From Salininema proteolyticum (GTDB lineage Bacteria > Actinomycetota > Actinomycetes > Mycobacteriales > Micromonosporaceae), in NCBI RefSeq assembly GCF_042685645.1, contig NZ_JBHUNX010000001.1, positions 3,472,001 through 3,536,000 on the forward strand: a stretch of 64,000 nucleotides of DNA, read 5' to 3'. Under the pieces are notes generated by a model, which saw nothing but the letters and a program-made list of their open reading frames with translations, ran no database searches and was not told where the DNA came from. The position numbers were made by a program, and so were the translations under genes. Every line of letters begins with the position of its first letter. The stretch's first letter is position 1. This document shows positions 58,079 through 64,000 of the stretch, piece after piece.

Positions 58079-59039
58079 CGCAATGGTCTCCTTCTGCTAG
58101 TAGGTTGACGAGCGCGTTAGTGATCGGTGCGTTCGTGTGGTGCTCGATCCAGCCCCATTGACCTGTGCTGTTGGCTTCCAGAAACCACCATGTGCCATCG
58201 TCGTCAAGCACGAAGTCGATGCCTGCGAACTGGAGTCCGAAATAGTCCATGAACGCGCGGATACCGGCCGCCACGGTCGTGGGTATGTCGATCAGTTCGT
58301 AGGAGAGGGATTGGTAGTCGGCGCGAAAATCCTGGGCCGCGGCCGGTGAGTGCGGGTACATGGCGGCGGCGAACATCGACGCCCCGACGACCGTGACCCG
58401 CACATCGGCGGTCTTGACGACGAACTTCTGAAACTGGTGAGCGGTCAACGCCATGCTGGCGCCGGCCCTGTCGAAATCGTTGACGCTGAGGCGTTGCGTG
58501 TACACCATACGGCGGCTATGGCCATCGTTGACGAACGCCGCACCCAGGTGCTTCATCGCCACCTGTGAACACTCGGACGCGAACTCACGGGCCGCTTCGG
58601 CATCATTGGTGATCACAGTGGGCAACGTCAACAGCCCGCAGTCGCGAGCAACAGACAGCTGGACCGGTTTCATCATGTCGGCCGACCTGCCGGGATGATT
58701 GACCCAGCGCACCCCCGGCAGAGCCAGCAACGCGCCGCCGAAACCGAACTTGGCTTCCAATCGTAGGTGCTGGCGCACCTGGTAGGGTGCGCCAGCGTCA
58801 ACATCGAACACCGATGGGTTGCGGTACCAGACCGTCCGTACCGAGTCGAGACCGATGATCCTGCCCCTCAACCGCAAGGTGCCGGTCACGCCGTTGTCGT
58901 CCAACCGTGCCGTCAGCCGCGCCTGACGGGGAAAGTCCCGGGTGTCGAATCGGTAGACCTCGCATCCGCGCTCAACCAGCCGGTGAACAACGGCGTCGGT
59001 CGCAGTATCGGTGTCTCGGGTGATGACTAGAATCGACAC
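58068..59039 (-). CDS. tgmB: ATP-grasp RiPP maturase (graspetide ligase)
   Basis: 323 residues from GTG 59037-59039, overlapping the precursor stop. MvdD/TgmB-type N-terminus (SILVITRDTDTATDAVVHRL, EVYRFDTRDFP), RTVWYRNPS, and the ATP-grasp metal site FAGIDFVLDDDGTWWFLEAN followed by STGQWGW. Links side chains of acidic residues to Ser/Thr/Lys of the precursor core using ATP. Confidence 0.92.
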   Translation of the reverse strand: MSILVITRDTDTATDAVVHRLVERGCEVYRFDTRDFPRQARLTARLDDNGVTGTLRLRGRIIGLDSVRTVWYRNPSVFDVDAGAPYQVRQHLRLEAKFGFGGALLALPGVRWVNHPGRSADMMKPVQLSVARDCGLLTLPTVITNDAEAAREFASECSQVAMKHLGAAFVNDGHSRRMVYTQRLSVNDFDRAGASMALTAHQFQKFVVKTADVRVTVVGASMFAAAMYPHSPAAAQDFRADYQSLSYELIDIPTTVAAGIRAFMDYFGLQFAGIDFVLDDDGTWWFLEANSTGQWGWIEHHTNAPITNALVNLLAEGDHCDDD

Positions 59040-59347
59040 TCGTCGTCGTCTCCGCCGTGGAAATCGGGGTTGTACTCCTCGCCCCCTGTATTCGGTCCGC
59101 CATCCGGGCTCGGCCCGGTGGTGTTGTACGTCATCGCTGAAGGAACGGTGAACACGGGAACCCCATCCGTATCGACGTTGACCTGCTGATCAACGTCGAA
59201 CTGCCACGGCACGTCCCGGGCCTCCGTTTCGATTCGCGTAGCGAACTCCAGGCTGAACGGCAGCCAATCGCCCTCACCGATAGCGGGGGCCGGCATCTCG
59301 TCCGGCGCTGCGGTTGAAAACCGCTCAGACTCTGTCGCAAGAGACAT
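59027..59347 (-). CDS. tgmA: graspetide precursor peptide
   Basis: 106 residues from ATG 59345-59347 with AAGGAAGGAG upstream. Leader features shared by TgmA-type precursors: GDWLPFSLEF, FDVDQQVNVDTDGVPVFTVP. The putative core is the C-terminal 30 residues: MTYNTTGPSPDGGPNTGG, then EEYNPDFHGGDDDECRF, with clustered Thr/Ser acceptors and Asp/Glu donors. It is unusual in carrying a penultimate-region cysteine (ECRF). Overlaps the ligase gene. Confidence 0.88.
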   Translation of the reverse strand: MSLATESERFSTAAPDEMPAPAIGEGDWLPFSLEFATRIETEARDVPWQFDVDQQVNVDTDGVPVFTVPSAMTYNTTGPSPDGGPNTGGEEYNPDFHGGDDDECRF

Positions 59348-59378
59348 TTGCTGACTCCTTCCTTGTTGTCTTCCGTAC

Positions 59379-59408
59379 AAGGGGAGGCGGTCAGGCCGCC
59401 ATCCCCTT
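59379..59408 (-). promoter_or_regulatory. leader hairpin upstream of the RiPP operon
   Basis: AAGGGGAGGCGG and CCGCCaTCCCCTT, a 12-bp stem with one bulge, ends 31 bases before the precursor ATG in the leftward leader. Could attenuate or stabilise the mRNA. Confidence 0.45.
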
Positions 59409-59584
59409 CCTTATCCCCTGACGGTGCTCGCACGATGCAACCGTGCTTGCCCCGGCCAGGAAGCATTTGATGGCCAGGTTCGTCACTGCCCTCTCCACAC
59501 CTGATAAGTGCGCCATGCACAGAAGGGAACGGGCGGTGCTGAACGTTCGCCAGAGGGAGCAAACTGGCACAGGGGCTATAAAGT

Positions 59585-59869
59585 TCACCACCATTTTTTG
59601 GTCTTCCGCCACGCCGCACGGCACATACGGCGAGCGAAATGGCGCTTCACCGGCTCGCGCAACATGCTCCGCGCCGCTAGTTTCAGGTCCCACTCGCACG
59701 CCCGTAGCCACTCAGGCGGCGGAGCCCCACCGGGGTAATAGACCTCTGGCGCCCACCAATAGCCCGCGATGGTCGCTACCAGCTCACCTCCATGGAACAC
59801 GCTCACCGAGTGCGGGGCGACCTTGCGCAGTTTGAGAGGACCACCGGGGGCGCTAATCGTCACCGCCAT
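59585..59869 (-). CDS. hypothetical protein upstream of the RiPP operon
   Basis: 94 residues from ATG 59867-59869 after GGGAGTG. Small beta-strand N-terminus (AVTISAPGGPLKLRKVAPHS), Trp/Arg-rich C-terminus (WDLKLAARSMLREPVKRHF, RAAWRKTKKWW). No family. Same strand as the RiPP operon but 240 bases upstream. Confidence 0.5.
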   Translation of the reverse strand: MAVTISAPGGPLKLRKVAPHSVSVFHGGELVATIAGYWWAPEVYYPGGAPPPEWLRACEWDLKLAARSMLREPVKRHFARRMCRAAWRKTKKWW

Positions 59870-59905
59870 TGGCAACACTCCCTTCCTGGGGTTACTGGGG
59901 TGAAG

Positions 59906-59950
59906 GGGCCGACCCGCCCGGAGGATGGACGTTGCCGGGCGGGTCGGCCC
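59906..59950 (-). terminator. 16-bp perfect hairpin
   Basis: GGGCCGACCCGCCCGG and its exact complement, 13-base loop. Lies upstream of the 59869 start, like the intercistronic hairpins of the 48-54 kb operon but for leftward genes. Confidence 0.6.
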
Positions 59951-60254
59951 GTGACCCGTCATCCGTACCCCCACAGGACGGAATGACGTTTATGGAGGGA
60001 ACCGGCTGAACTACACACCAGGGAGCGGTTCCCCGACCAGTGCGCCTGAGAACGAAGCGCCCTCAGACCTTCCCGCACTGGCCTGTTTCAGGTCTCCCCG
60101 CGTCGGGCGGGGAGTCTAAAAGGGAGGCGCTGAGAGAAACCCTCAACGGTGCTTGCGATTCCATTGATTGTTGGTGCGCCTCCCCGGCTTGTGGAGGGCC
60201 GCCCCCGTGTCGGCAGAAGCGACCCTCTTCACCCTCACTCGGGTGGGTTTCCTC
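59951..60254. other. intergenic region, no gene supported
   Basis: Contains a short CCCGCGTCGGGCGGGG repeat and GC-rich DNA; no frame with a ribosome site. Confidence 0.35.
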
Positions 60255-60644
60255 CTACTCAAATAAAGCTTCAACGGCCGTAGAGGCGCGGCCGGACCAC
60301 TCGCTCGTATCGAACGTGGTCGAACTTGTTCTTCCTGAACTTCGCCGGGTGCTTATTGAACACGCCGTCGTAGCGGCAAAACGATATGGAGCACCCGAAA
60401 TATCTGGAACATGTCGAGCACATAATCCTCGCCCCCTCTCTCTGACCGCCGAGCCAAGCAGTTCGCGAGCACGGCGAGCCATGTTGAGCTTGTGCGCATT
60501 AGACAGAACCTCAGTGCCCGCGTACCACCGCTCCGCGTCCTCCGGCGTGATAGTAAGGAATCGGCCGACCTTATCGGCGAAGTGCCAACCGTCCTCGTCC
60601 TGTTCGATCGCCCACCCGCACGGGCGTGCCGTCTGTCGGTCCAT
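60255..60644 (-). CDS. hypothetical protein divergent from the XRE regulator
   Basis: 129 residues from ATG 60642-60644 with GAGGAGG upstream. The N-terminal 70 residues are protein-like (WAIEQDEDGWHFADKVGRFL, TITPEDAERWYAGTEV). The final 60 are Ser/Thr/Arg-rich and may reflect a frameshifted end. Small proteins of this kind sit beside Scr1/DUF397 pairs in actinomycetes. Confidence 0.5.
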   Translation of the reverse strand: MDRQTARPCGWAIEQDEDGWHFADKVGRFLTITPEDAERWYAGTEVLSNAHKLNMARRARELLGSAVRERGRGLCARHVPDISGAPYRFAATTACSISTRRSSGRTSSTTFDTSEWSGRASTAVEALFE

Positions 60645-60806
60645 AACGCGAGCCCTCCTCAGCGGTCTCTGCAGCGTCATGCCCTCAAGGCTATGGGTGC
60701 TTACCAGGGAAGACAAGCGTGTCGGAACCACGACAATAAATCCTCGAATGGGAGGGTACGATCGGTTACACAATAAAAAGTCGGCTCGATTTCCTTGGGG
60801 AGATTG

Positions 60807-61610
60807 ATGACTACATCGCACCTAATCAAATTCGTGTTCGCCAAGGAACTACAGGTTATGCGCCTTGAGGCTGGCCTCAGCATTGCCGAAGCCGCGAACT
60901 TGCTGGGCATGAAAGATGATGGTATCCGCAAGTGGGAGAAGGGGGAGAGCACTCCGCGCGAACTAGCGATTGAAGGTCTCTGTAACCGCTATGAAGCGGG
61001 GGAGGCGCAGAGGAAGTACCTTCTTTGGCTTTACGCTCAACGGGACTCGCCGGACATCGTAAGTACCCACATTCATGAGCCCCGACCACTGTTCATCGCT
61101 GAGCAGTATTACCAGCGCATTTACAAGCACGAACTATTGTTCGTTCCCGGGGTTCTGCAAATCGAGGACTACCACCGTGCGCCCGAGATTAGTGATCCGC
61201 GCGCGGGTGAGGGTGATCTTGAACGAGTGTGGGACCTGAGGGTTCGCAGGCAGAAGGCTCTACAGGCACGGCGCGGAGCTAACATCAAGATCGTCATGGG
61301 AGAGGGCGTTCTACTTGGCCTCAACCGGCTCCCCTGCGCAACACAACAAATCGAGCACATGCTTAAGATGGTCCACCGAGGGTGGGACCTCAGGGTGGAG
61401 CGACTGCCTTACGGCCTGATGTACACAGGTTTCGACCTGTTCTTGCCGACAGGGCAGAGTACGCCCGACATGCCTCCGTTCACATACTACGAAGTGCCGG
61501 ACAAGTTCGAGTACGTCGAGAGTCCGCAACGGCTGAGGGAGTACAAGAGCATGTTTGACCACCTAATGAACACATCAGTGAGTTTGGAGGAGTACTTGAA
61601 TGCTGACTAG
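60807..61610 (+). CDS. XRE-family regulator, Scr1/DUF5753 type
   Basis: 267 residues from ATG 60807 with GGGGAGATTG. N-terminal HTH (KELQVMRLEAGLSIAEAANL, GMKDDGIRKW), then the DUF5753 domain (YQRIYKHELLFVPGVLQIED, VRRQKALQARRGANIKIVMG). In actinomycetes these regulators pair with a DUF397 protein, here overlapping by 11 bases. Confidence 0.9.
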   Translation: MTTSHLIKFVFAKELQVMRLEAGLSIAEAANLLGMKDDGIRKWEKGESTPRELAIEGLCNRYEAGEAQRKYLLWLYAQRDSPDIVSTHIHEPRPLFIAEQYYQRIYKHELLFVPGVLQIEDYHRAPEISDPRAGEGDLERVWDLRVRRQKALQARRGANIKIVMGEGVLLGLNRLPCATQQIEHMLKMVHRGWDLRVERLPYGLMYTGFDLFLPTGQSTPDMPPFTYYEVPDKFEYVESPQRLREYKSMFDHLMNTSVSLEEYLNAD

Positions 61611-61773
61611 GCAGTGGAAAAAGTCGAGCCGGAGTGGCAACACGGGCAACTGCGTTGAGGTCCGTCTCAGCGAACAGCCGAACGCTGACGTTGAGGTGAA
61701 AGACTCCAAGCTTGCCGACAGCCCGATTCTGCGGGCATCGGCCGCCGACTGGCGAGCCATCACAGGCCGCTGA
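61600..61773 (+). CDS. DUF397 protein
   Basis: 57 residues from ATG 61600, inside the end of the XRE gene. Typical pattern: MLTRQWKKSSRSGNTGNCVE, VRLSEQ, VEVKDSKLADSPILRASAAD, W. It is the usual small partner of Scr1-type regulators (BldB-like pairs). Too short for most gene callers but clear by content and overlap. Confidence 0.88.
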   Translation: MLTRQWKKSSRSGNTGNCVEVRLSEQPNADVEVKDSKLADSPILRASAADWRAITGR

Positions 61774-61798
61774 AAACCGACACCACGATACGAGCGAC

Positions 61799-61820
61799 CG
61801 GGGAGCCTACGGGCTCCCCG
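61799..61820 (+). terminator. hairpin after the DUF397 gene
   Basis: CGGGGAGCC and GGCTCCCCG with a short loop, no T-run but TTGCC after it. Confidence 0.6.
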
Positions 61821-61838
61821 TTGCCATATGATGGAAAC

Positions 61839-62003
61839 ATGAATACCCCAAATCCCCCAGCTCGACACGCGATAGAGGCACGCAAGCGGTTCGCCTCGCG
61901 CGTCATACGGACACTCGACGAGTGGGAAGACATCAGGCACCGCCTCCACCGCGAAATCGAAGCAGAACGGCAACTGGCCGAGAAAATCAGACAGGCCGGA
62001 TAA
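61839..62003 (+). CDS. small helical protein
   Basis: 54 residues from ATG 61839; a TTG 18 bases earlier is possible. Basic and helical (HAIEARKRFASRVIRTLDEW, HREIEAERQLAEKIRQAG). No clear ribosome site. Function unknown. Confidence 0.4.
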   Translation: MNTPNPPARHAIEARKRFASRVIRTLDEWEDIRHRLHREIEAERQLAEKIRQAG

Positions 62004-62153
62004 AACCGCTGTTAAGTAGATTAAGCCAGGGCTACTTGGCCCCGGCTTCCCCAAGCCGCTGGCTAACACCCTGCGAGGCCACCCACGTCGAAAGCTCACG
62101 TGAAGGGCCGACCATCTAGCGAAACTACCGAACCGATTTACGTCAGTCGACAT

Positions 62154-62181
62154 GGCAGGCCGGGGCTCCTCCCGGCCTGCC
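62154..62181 (+). terminator. hairpin before the toxin operon
   Basis: GGCAGGCCGGG and CCCGGCCTGCC, a perfect 11-bp stem, 6-base loop, insulating the deaminase gene from upstream transcription. Confidence 0.65.
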
Positions 62182-62253
62182 AAAGTATTGCCTTCCTCTG
62201 TTCTCTCCCATAAGCTCTCTTCGAAGCCGCCCCTGCACGAAGGAGAGCCCCTG

Positions 62254-63066
62254 ATGGCGAGCCTCAACGATGCCGCCCAACAGATTGATCACCTCAAACA
62301 GCAGACTGCTTCAGTCCTCGCAGGCGTCAGCGGCGCCCAGGACGACGCCGATGCCGTCGCCGGCGTCCTCAATTCCATCGGCGCCAGCAACGCCGGCCCA
62401 GTGGAAGCAGCAGTCGAATCCCTCGACACCAGCCGTGGAGGACTCAAGGAATTCAGCGAACAGCTCGATCAAGCCCAGGCCCTCCTTCGGCAAGCCATGG
62501 AATCGACCGGCCTCGGTGGAACCTCTACCGCTCCCGCAGAGGCCTCGAAGCCAGCAGAGAGCCCGCTGCTGACTGCGGGCAAGAGCCGTTGGCCCGGGAA
62601 TTACAGGGTCCCGGATTTCTCGCCAGGAGCGGCCAATAGCGAGTGCGTGGAGAAGATCCGGCGAATCGGGTACCCGAAAAACGACGCCGGGAATACGTCC
62701 GCCCGCGGCATCCTCTACGCGCCAGACGGAACCCAGATCACCGACACCCTCAAGGCCGGGAACAAAGGGCCAGCAGCCGACGTGAGCGACCTCAATGAGC
62801 CATGGGCGACCGAAGCCGAGCGGATGACGATCCGCTACCACGTCGAGGGACACGTGGCGGCCTACATGCGCCGCCAGAAAATCAGCCGGGCGGTACTCTA
62901 TCTGAACCTGCCCAGCTGCGGGGAACGAACCGCTGAGGACTGGCGATGCCACCCGAACCTCCCCAAGGTACTGCCGAAAGGAACCAAGGTGCGGATCTGG
63001 ATCATCGCGGACGGTAAAGAACCCCGCTACATGGACTACAACGGCACTGGTGAGGCACTGAAATGA
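62254..63066 (+). CDS. SCP1.201-type (DddA-like) deaminase toxin
   Basis: 270 residues from ATG 62254 with GAAGGAGAG. Helical N-terminal 85 residues (coiled, WXG-like length), Ala/Ser/Pro linker, then the deaminase: RGILYAPDGTQITDTL, catalytic HVEGH (H196, E198), AAYMRRQKISRAVLYLNLP, and SCGE...WRC (C222, C232) as zinc ligands. The family deaminates cytosine in DNA. Coupled to the next gene by ATGA overlap. Confidence 0.85.
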   Translation: MASLNDAAQQIDHLKQQTASVLAGVSGAQDDADAVAGVLNSIGASNAGPVEAAVESLDTSRGGLKEFSEQLDQAQALLRQAMESTGLGGTSTAPAEASKPAESPLLTAGKSRWPGNYRVPDFSPGAANSECVEKIRRIGYPKNDAGNTSARGILYAPDGTQITDTLKAGNKGPAADVSDLNEPWATEAERMTIRYHVEGHVAAYMRRQKISRAVLYLNLPSCGERTAEDWRCHPNLPKVLPKGTKVRIWIIADGKEPRYMDYNGTGEALK

Positions 63067-63626
63067 TGATCGACGGAACCGAGTACTACCCCGTAGAGGG
63101 AACAGAGGAACAGCTCGCCGACCTGAAAGCCAAGTCCGATGACTGGTGGGACTCCCAGGAACTAGCCGAATACGCCGCCAACACTCTCGGCATCGAGCCG
63201 CCGCACAGGCTCCCAGGCGGGAATCTCCCGGCGATAAGCGGACTATGGATCAGCGAACAGAGCCAGATCGTCCTCATCTGGGCCCTGCACGAAGAAGAAG
63301 AGCACGATCCAGACGACGGACTCACCGACGAAGCGACCGGTTGGGAAGGCTCGACGCCAGCGGACGACGATCAACCGGCGACGGCGGAAGTCTTCCAGCA
63401 CCCGCTCAAGGGTGAGTTTGACGCGGCCTCGGCCCGTTGGGAACGCCCCTTGAAGGACGACGGCGAGCCCAGCGTTTTCGAGATCGGGCACGCGGACAAC
63501 GGCCTCGTCGCCATGCGCCGCCACGACGAACCCGACACGATCCTGATCTACACCCCCGAAGAGTGGCAGGCCTTCCTCGAAGGCAAGGATGACGGGGAGT
63601 TCGACCTCCCCGGCAGTACCTCCTGA
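63063..63626 (+). CDS. putative immunity protein fused to a DUF397-like domain
   Basis: 187 residues; ATG 63063 overlaps the toxin stop, the standard place for the immunity gene. Acidic N-terminal part (residues 1-105, Imm1-like size: ISGLWISEQSQIVLIWALHE). The C-terminal 65 residues follow the DUF397 pattern: FDAASARWERPLKDDGEPSV, GLVAMRRHDEPDTILIYTPE, EWQAFLEGKDDGEFD. A DUF397 domain on an immunity protein is unusual. Confidence 0.75.
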   Translation: MMIDGTEYYPVEGTEEQLADLKAKSDDWWDSQELAEYAANTLGIEPPHRLPGGNLPAISGLWISEQSQIVLIWALHEEEEHDPDDGLTDEATGWEGSTPADDDQPATAEVFQHPLKGEFDAASARWERPLKDDGEPSVFEIGHADNGLVAMRRHDEPDTILIYTPEEWQAFLEGKDDGEFDLPGSTS

Positions 63627-63636
63627 CGGATAGAGA

Positions 63637-63668
63637 ATGGGCCGGCCGCGGTAAAGCGGCCAGCCCAT
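63637..63668 (+). terminator. hairpin between convergent genes
   Basis: ATGGGCcGGCCGC and GCGGCCaGCCCAT, 12 pairs with one mismatch, then TTC. Ends the toxin-immunity unit and probably the leftward HTH gene. Confidence 0.7.
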
Positions 63669-63686
63669 TTCATGGCTCTGGATGAA

Positions 63687-63908
63687 TTACACTGCGTTGT
63701 ACTGGTCGGCCTTACTGGCCTGTTCATAAGCGCGCACATCCTCGTCGGCGTATCGGACGTTCGAGCCGAACTTATGCCACGGCGGACCGACCTTCTTCTT
63801 AAAGTTCTTCGCGATCGTCTCGCTTCTCCAGTTGGCGAGGGTCTGCGGTTCCATCTGCCAGCGCTCGGCCAGCTGTGCCGGGGTCCACCAGTCATGCGAG
63901 GGAGTCAT
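63687..63908 (-). CDS. excisionase/AlpA-like HTH protein
   Basis: 73 residues from ATG 63906-63908 with GGAGGTGTGG. DWWTPAQLAERWQMEPQTLA, NWRSETIAKNFKKKVGPPWH, KFGSNVRYADEDVRAYE is the MerR-type excisionase fold (helix-turn-helix plus wing). Such genes lie next to the integrase at an element end, consistent with the expected right border outside the window. Confidence 0.8.
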   Translation of the reverse strand: MTPSHDWWTPAQLAERWQMEPQTLANWRSETIAKNFKKKVGPPWHKFGSNVRYADEDVRAYEQASKADQYNAV

Positions 63909-63988
63909 CCACACCTCCACTGAGTCGTAATATAACTCATGCTAGTCTTATAAGAACTCATCCAAGTCTACCGAGAAAGGCGCTAGTC

Positions 63989-64000
63989 ATGCAACACGTA
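63989..64000 (+). CDS. start of a rightward gene, cut by the window edge
   Basis: GAGAAAGG nine bases before ATG 63989; only MQHV is visible. Divergent from the excisionase-like gene across an AT-rich spacer with two AACTCAT repeats, so it could be a repressor or integrase gene. Not identifiable. Confidence 0.4.

Larger units (their letters stand above)
12924..64000. mobile_element. integrated temperate siphovirus-type element (incomplete in the window)
   Basis: The left border is the tRNA-Ala scar. The content includes a full siphovirus head/tail/lysis set (19.9-41 kb), a replication module (13.1-19.6 kb), an excisionase-like HTH gene near 63.8 kb and abundant cargo. Because only the 3' piece of the tRNA is at 12,924, the intact tRNA, and probably the integrase, should lie beyond 64,000. 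I cannot exclude that the 42-64 kb part derives from a second element of integrative-conjugative type (DUF2637, ArdC) fused to the phage. Confidence 0.75.

Noticed and set aside
60040..60807. 255-codon rightward frame overlapping the hypothetical gene at 60255
   Set aside because: Antisense to a frame with a good ribosome site; Ser/Arg/Pro-rich with no domain.
1..64000. CRISPR arrays, rRNA genes, insertion sequences and transposases
   Set aside because: No regularly spaced repeats with spacers, no rRNA sequence and no transposase motif seen on either strand.

Overview
The window is high-GC actinomycete DNA. The evidence is strong GC bias at third codon positions, GTG/TTG starts, ArsR-rhodanese and MBL-rhodanese genes, and an Scr1-type XRE regulator paired with DUF397. 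That pairing is typical of Streptosporangiales, Glycomycetales, Streptomycetales and their relatives; I cannot name the genus.

Positions 1-12.9 kb look chromosomal. They hold a sulfur or persulfide detoxification locus (ArsR regulator, MBL-fold/rhodanese enzyme, MFS transporter), a lipoprotein, the ribosome-rescue factor ArfB, a GT1 glycosyltransferase, and then a looser island (5.6-12.8 kb) of membrane proteins, a decapitated AAA/DUF4143 ATPase and an orphan structured RNA. At 12,924 lies the 3' end of a tRNA-Ala gene on the minus strand, with its terminator on the left. This is the classic scar of integration into a tRNA. I read it as the left end of an integrated temperate siphovirus-type element that fills the rest of the window and runs off its right edge, so more than 51 kb.

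The prophage is transcribed mostly leftwards from about 41 kb. Late genes in order are: C5 methyltransferase, HNH endonuclease, small and large terminase, a structured ncRNA, portal, MuF-like protein, scaffold, major capsid, head-tail connectors, tail terminator, major tail protein, tail chaperones with a -1 frameshift, tape measure, Dit-like and Gp37-like tail proteins, tail fibre with S74-type chaperone, DUF2746 protein, endolysin and holin. A replication module follows at 13.1-19.6 kb: HTH protein, Cas4-like nuclease, protein with an SSB-like tail, RecA-like helicase, DinD/KilAC antirepressor, resolvase-like nuclease, and a primase split into CHC2 and TOPRIM pieces. Small cargo genes interrupt the late region: a secreted protein at 30 kb and a cold-shock protein at 38.5 kb.

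The right part (41-64 kb) is accessory. It holds a secreted ShKT-domain peptide, membrane proteins, a DUF2637 protein, a secreted protein inserted beside duplicated DUF2637 sequence, an ArsR regulator, a TGGCC-rich repeat tract, and a nine-gene rightward operon (48.4-54.9 kb) of small acidic proteins plus an ArdC-like protein in which every spacer carries a strong hairpin. Next come a secreted-protein/membrane-protein pair, a complete ATP-grasp RiPP (graspetide) cluster with precursor, ligase and PIMT-like methyltransferase, an Scr1/DUF397 pair, and an SCP1.201 (DddA-like) deaminase toxin whose putative immunity protein is fused to a DUF397-like domain.

The signals least explained by annotation are: a structured RNA in two copies (8.7 kb and 36.4 kb) whose helices differ by compensatory base pairs and which is preceded by identical 10-bp iterons; an 11-bp motif (ACAACTGAATA) repeated in front of the late genes; and the systematic hairpins of the right-hand operon.
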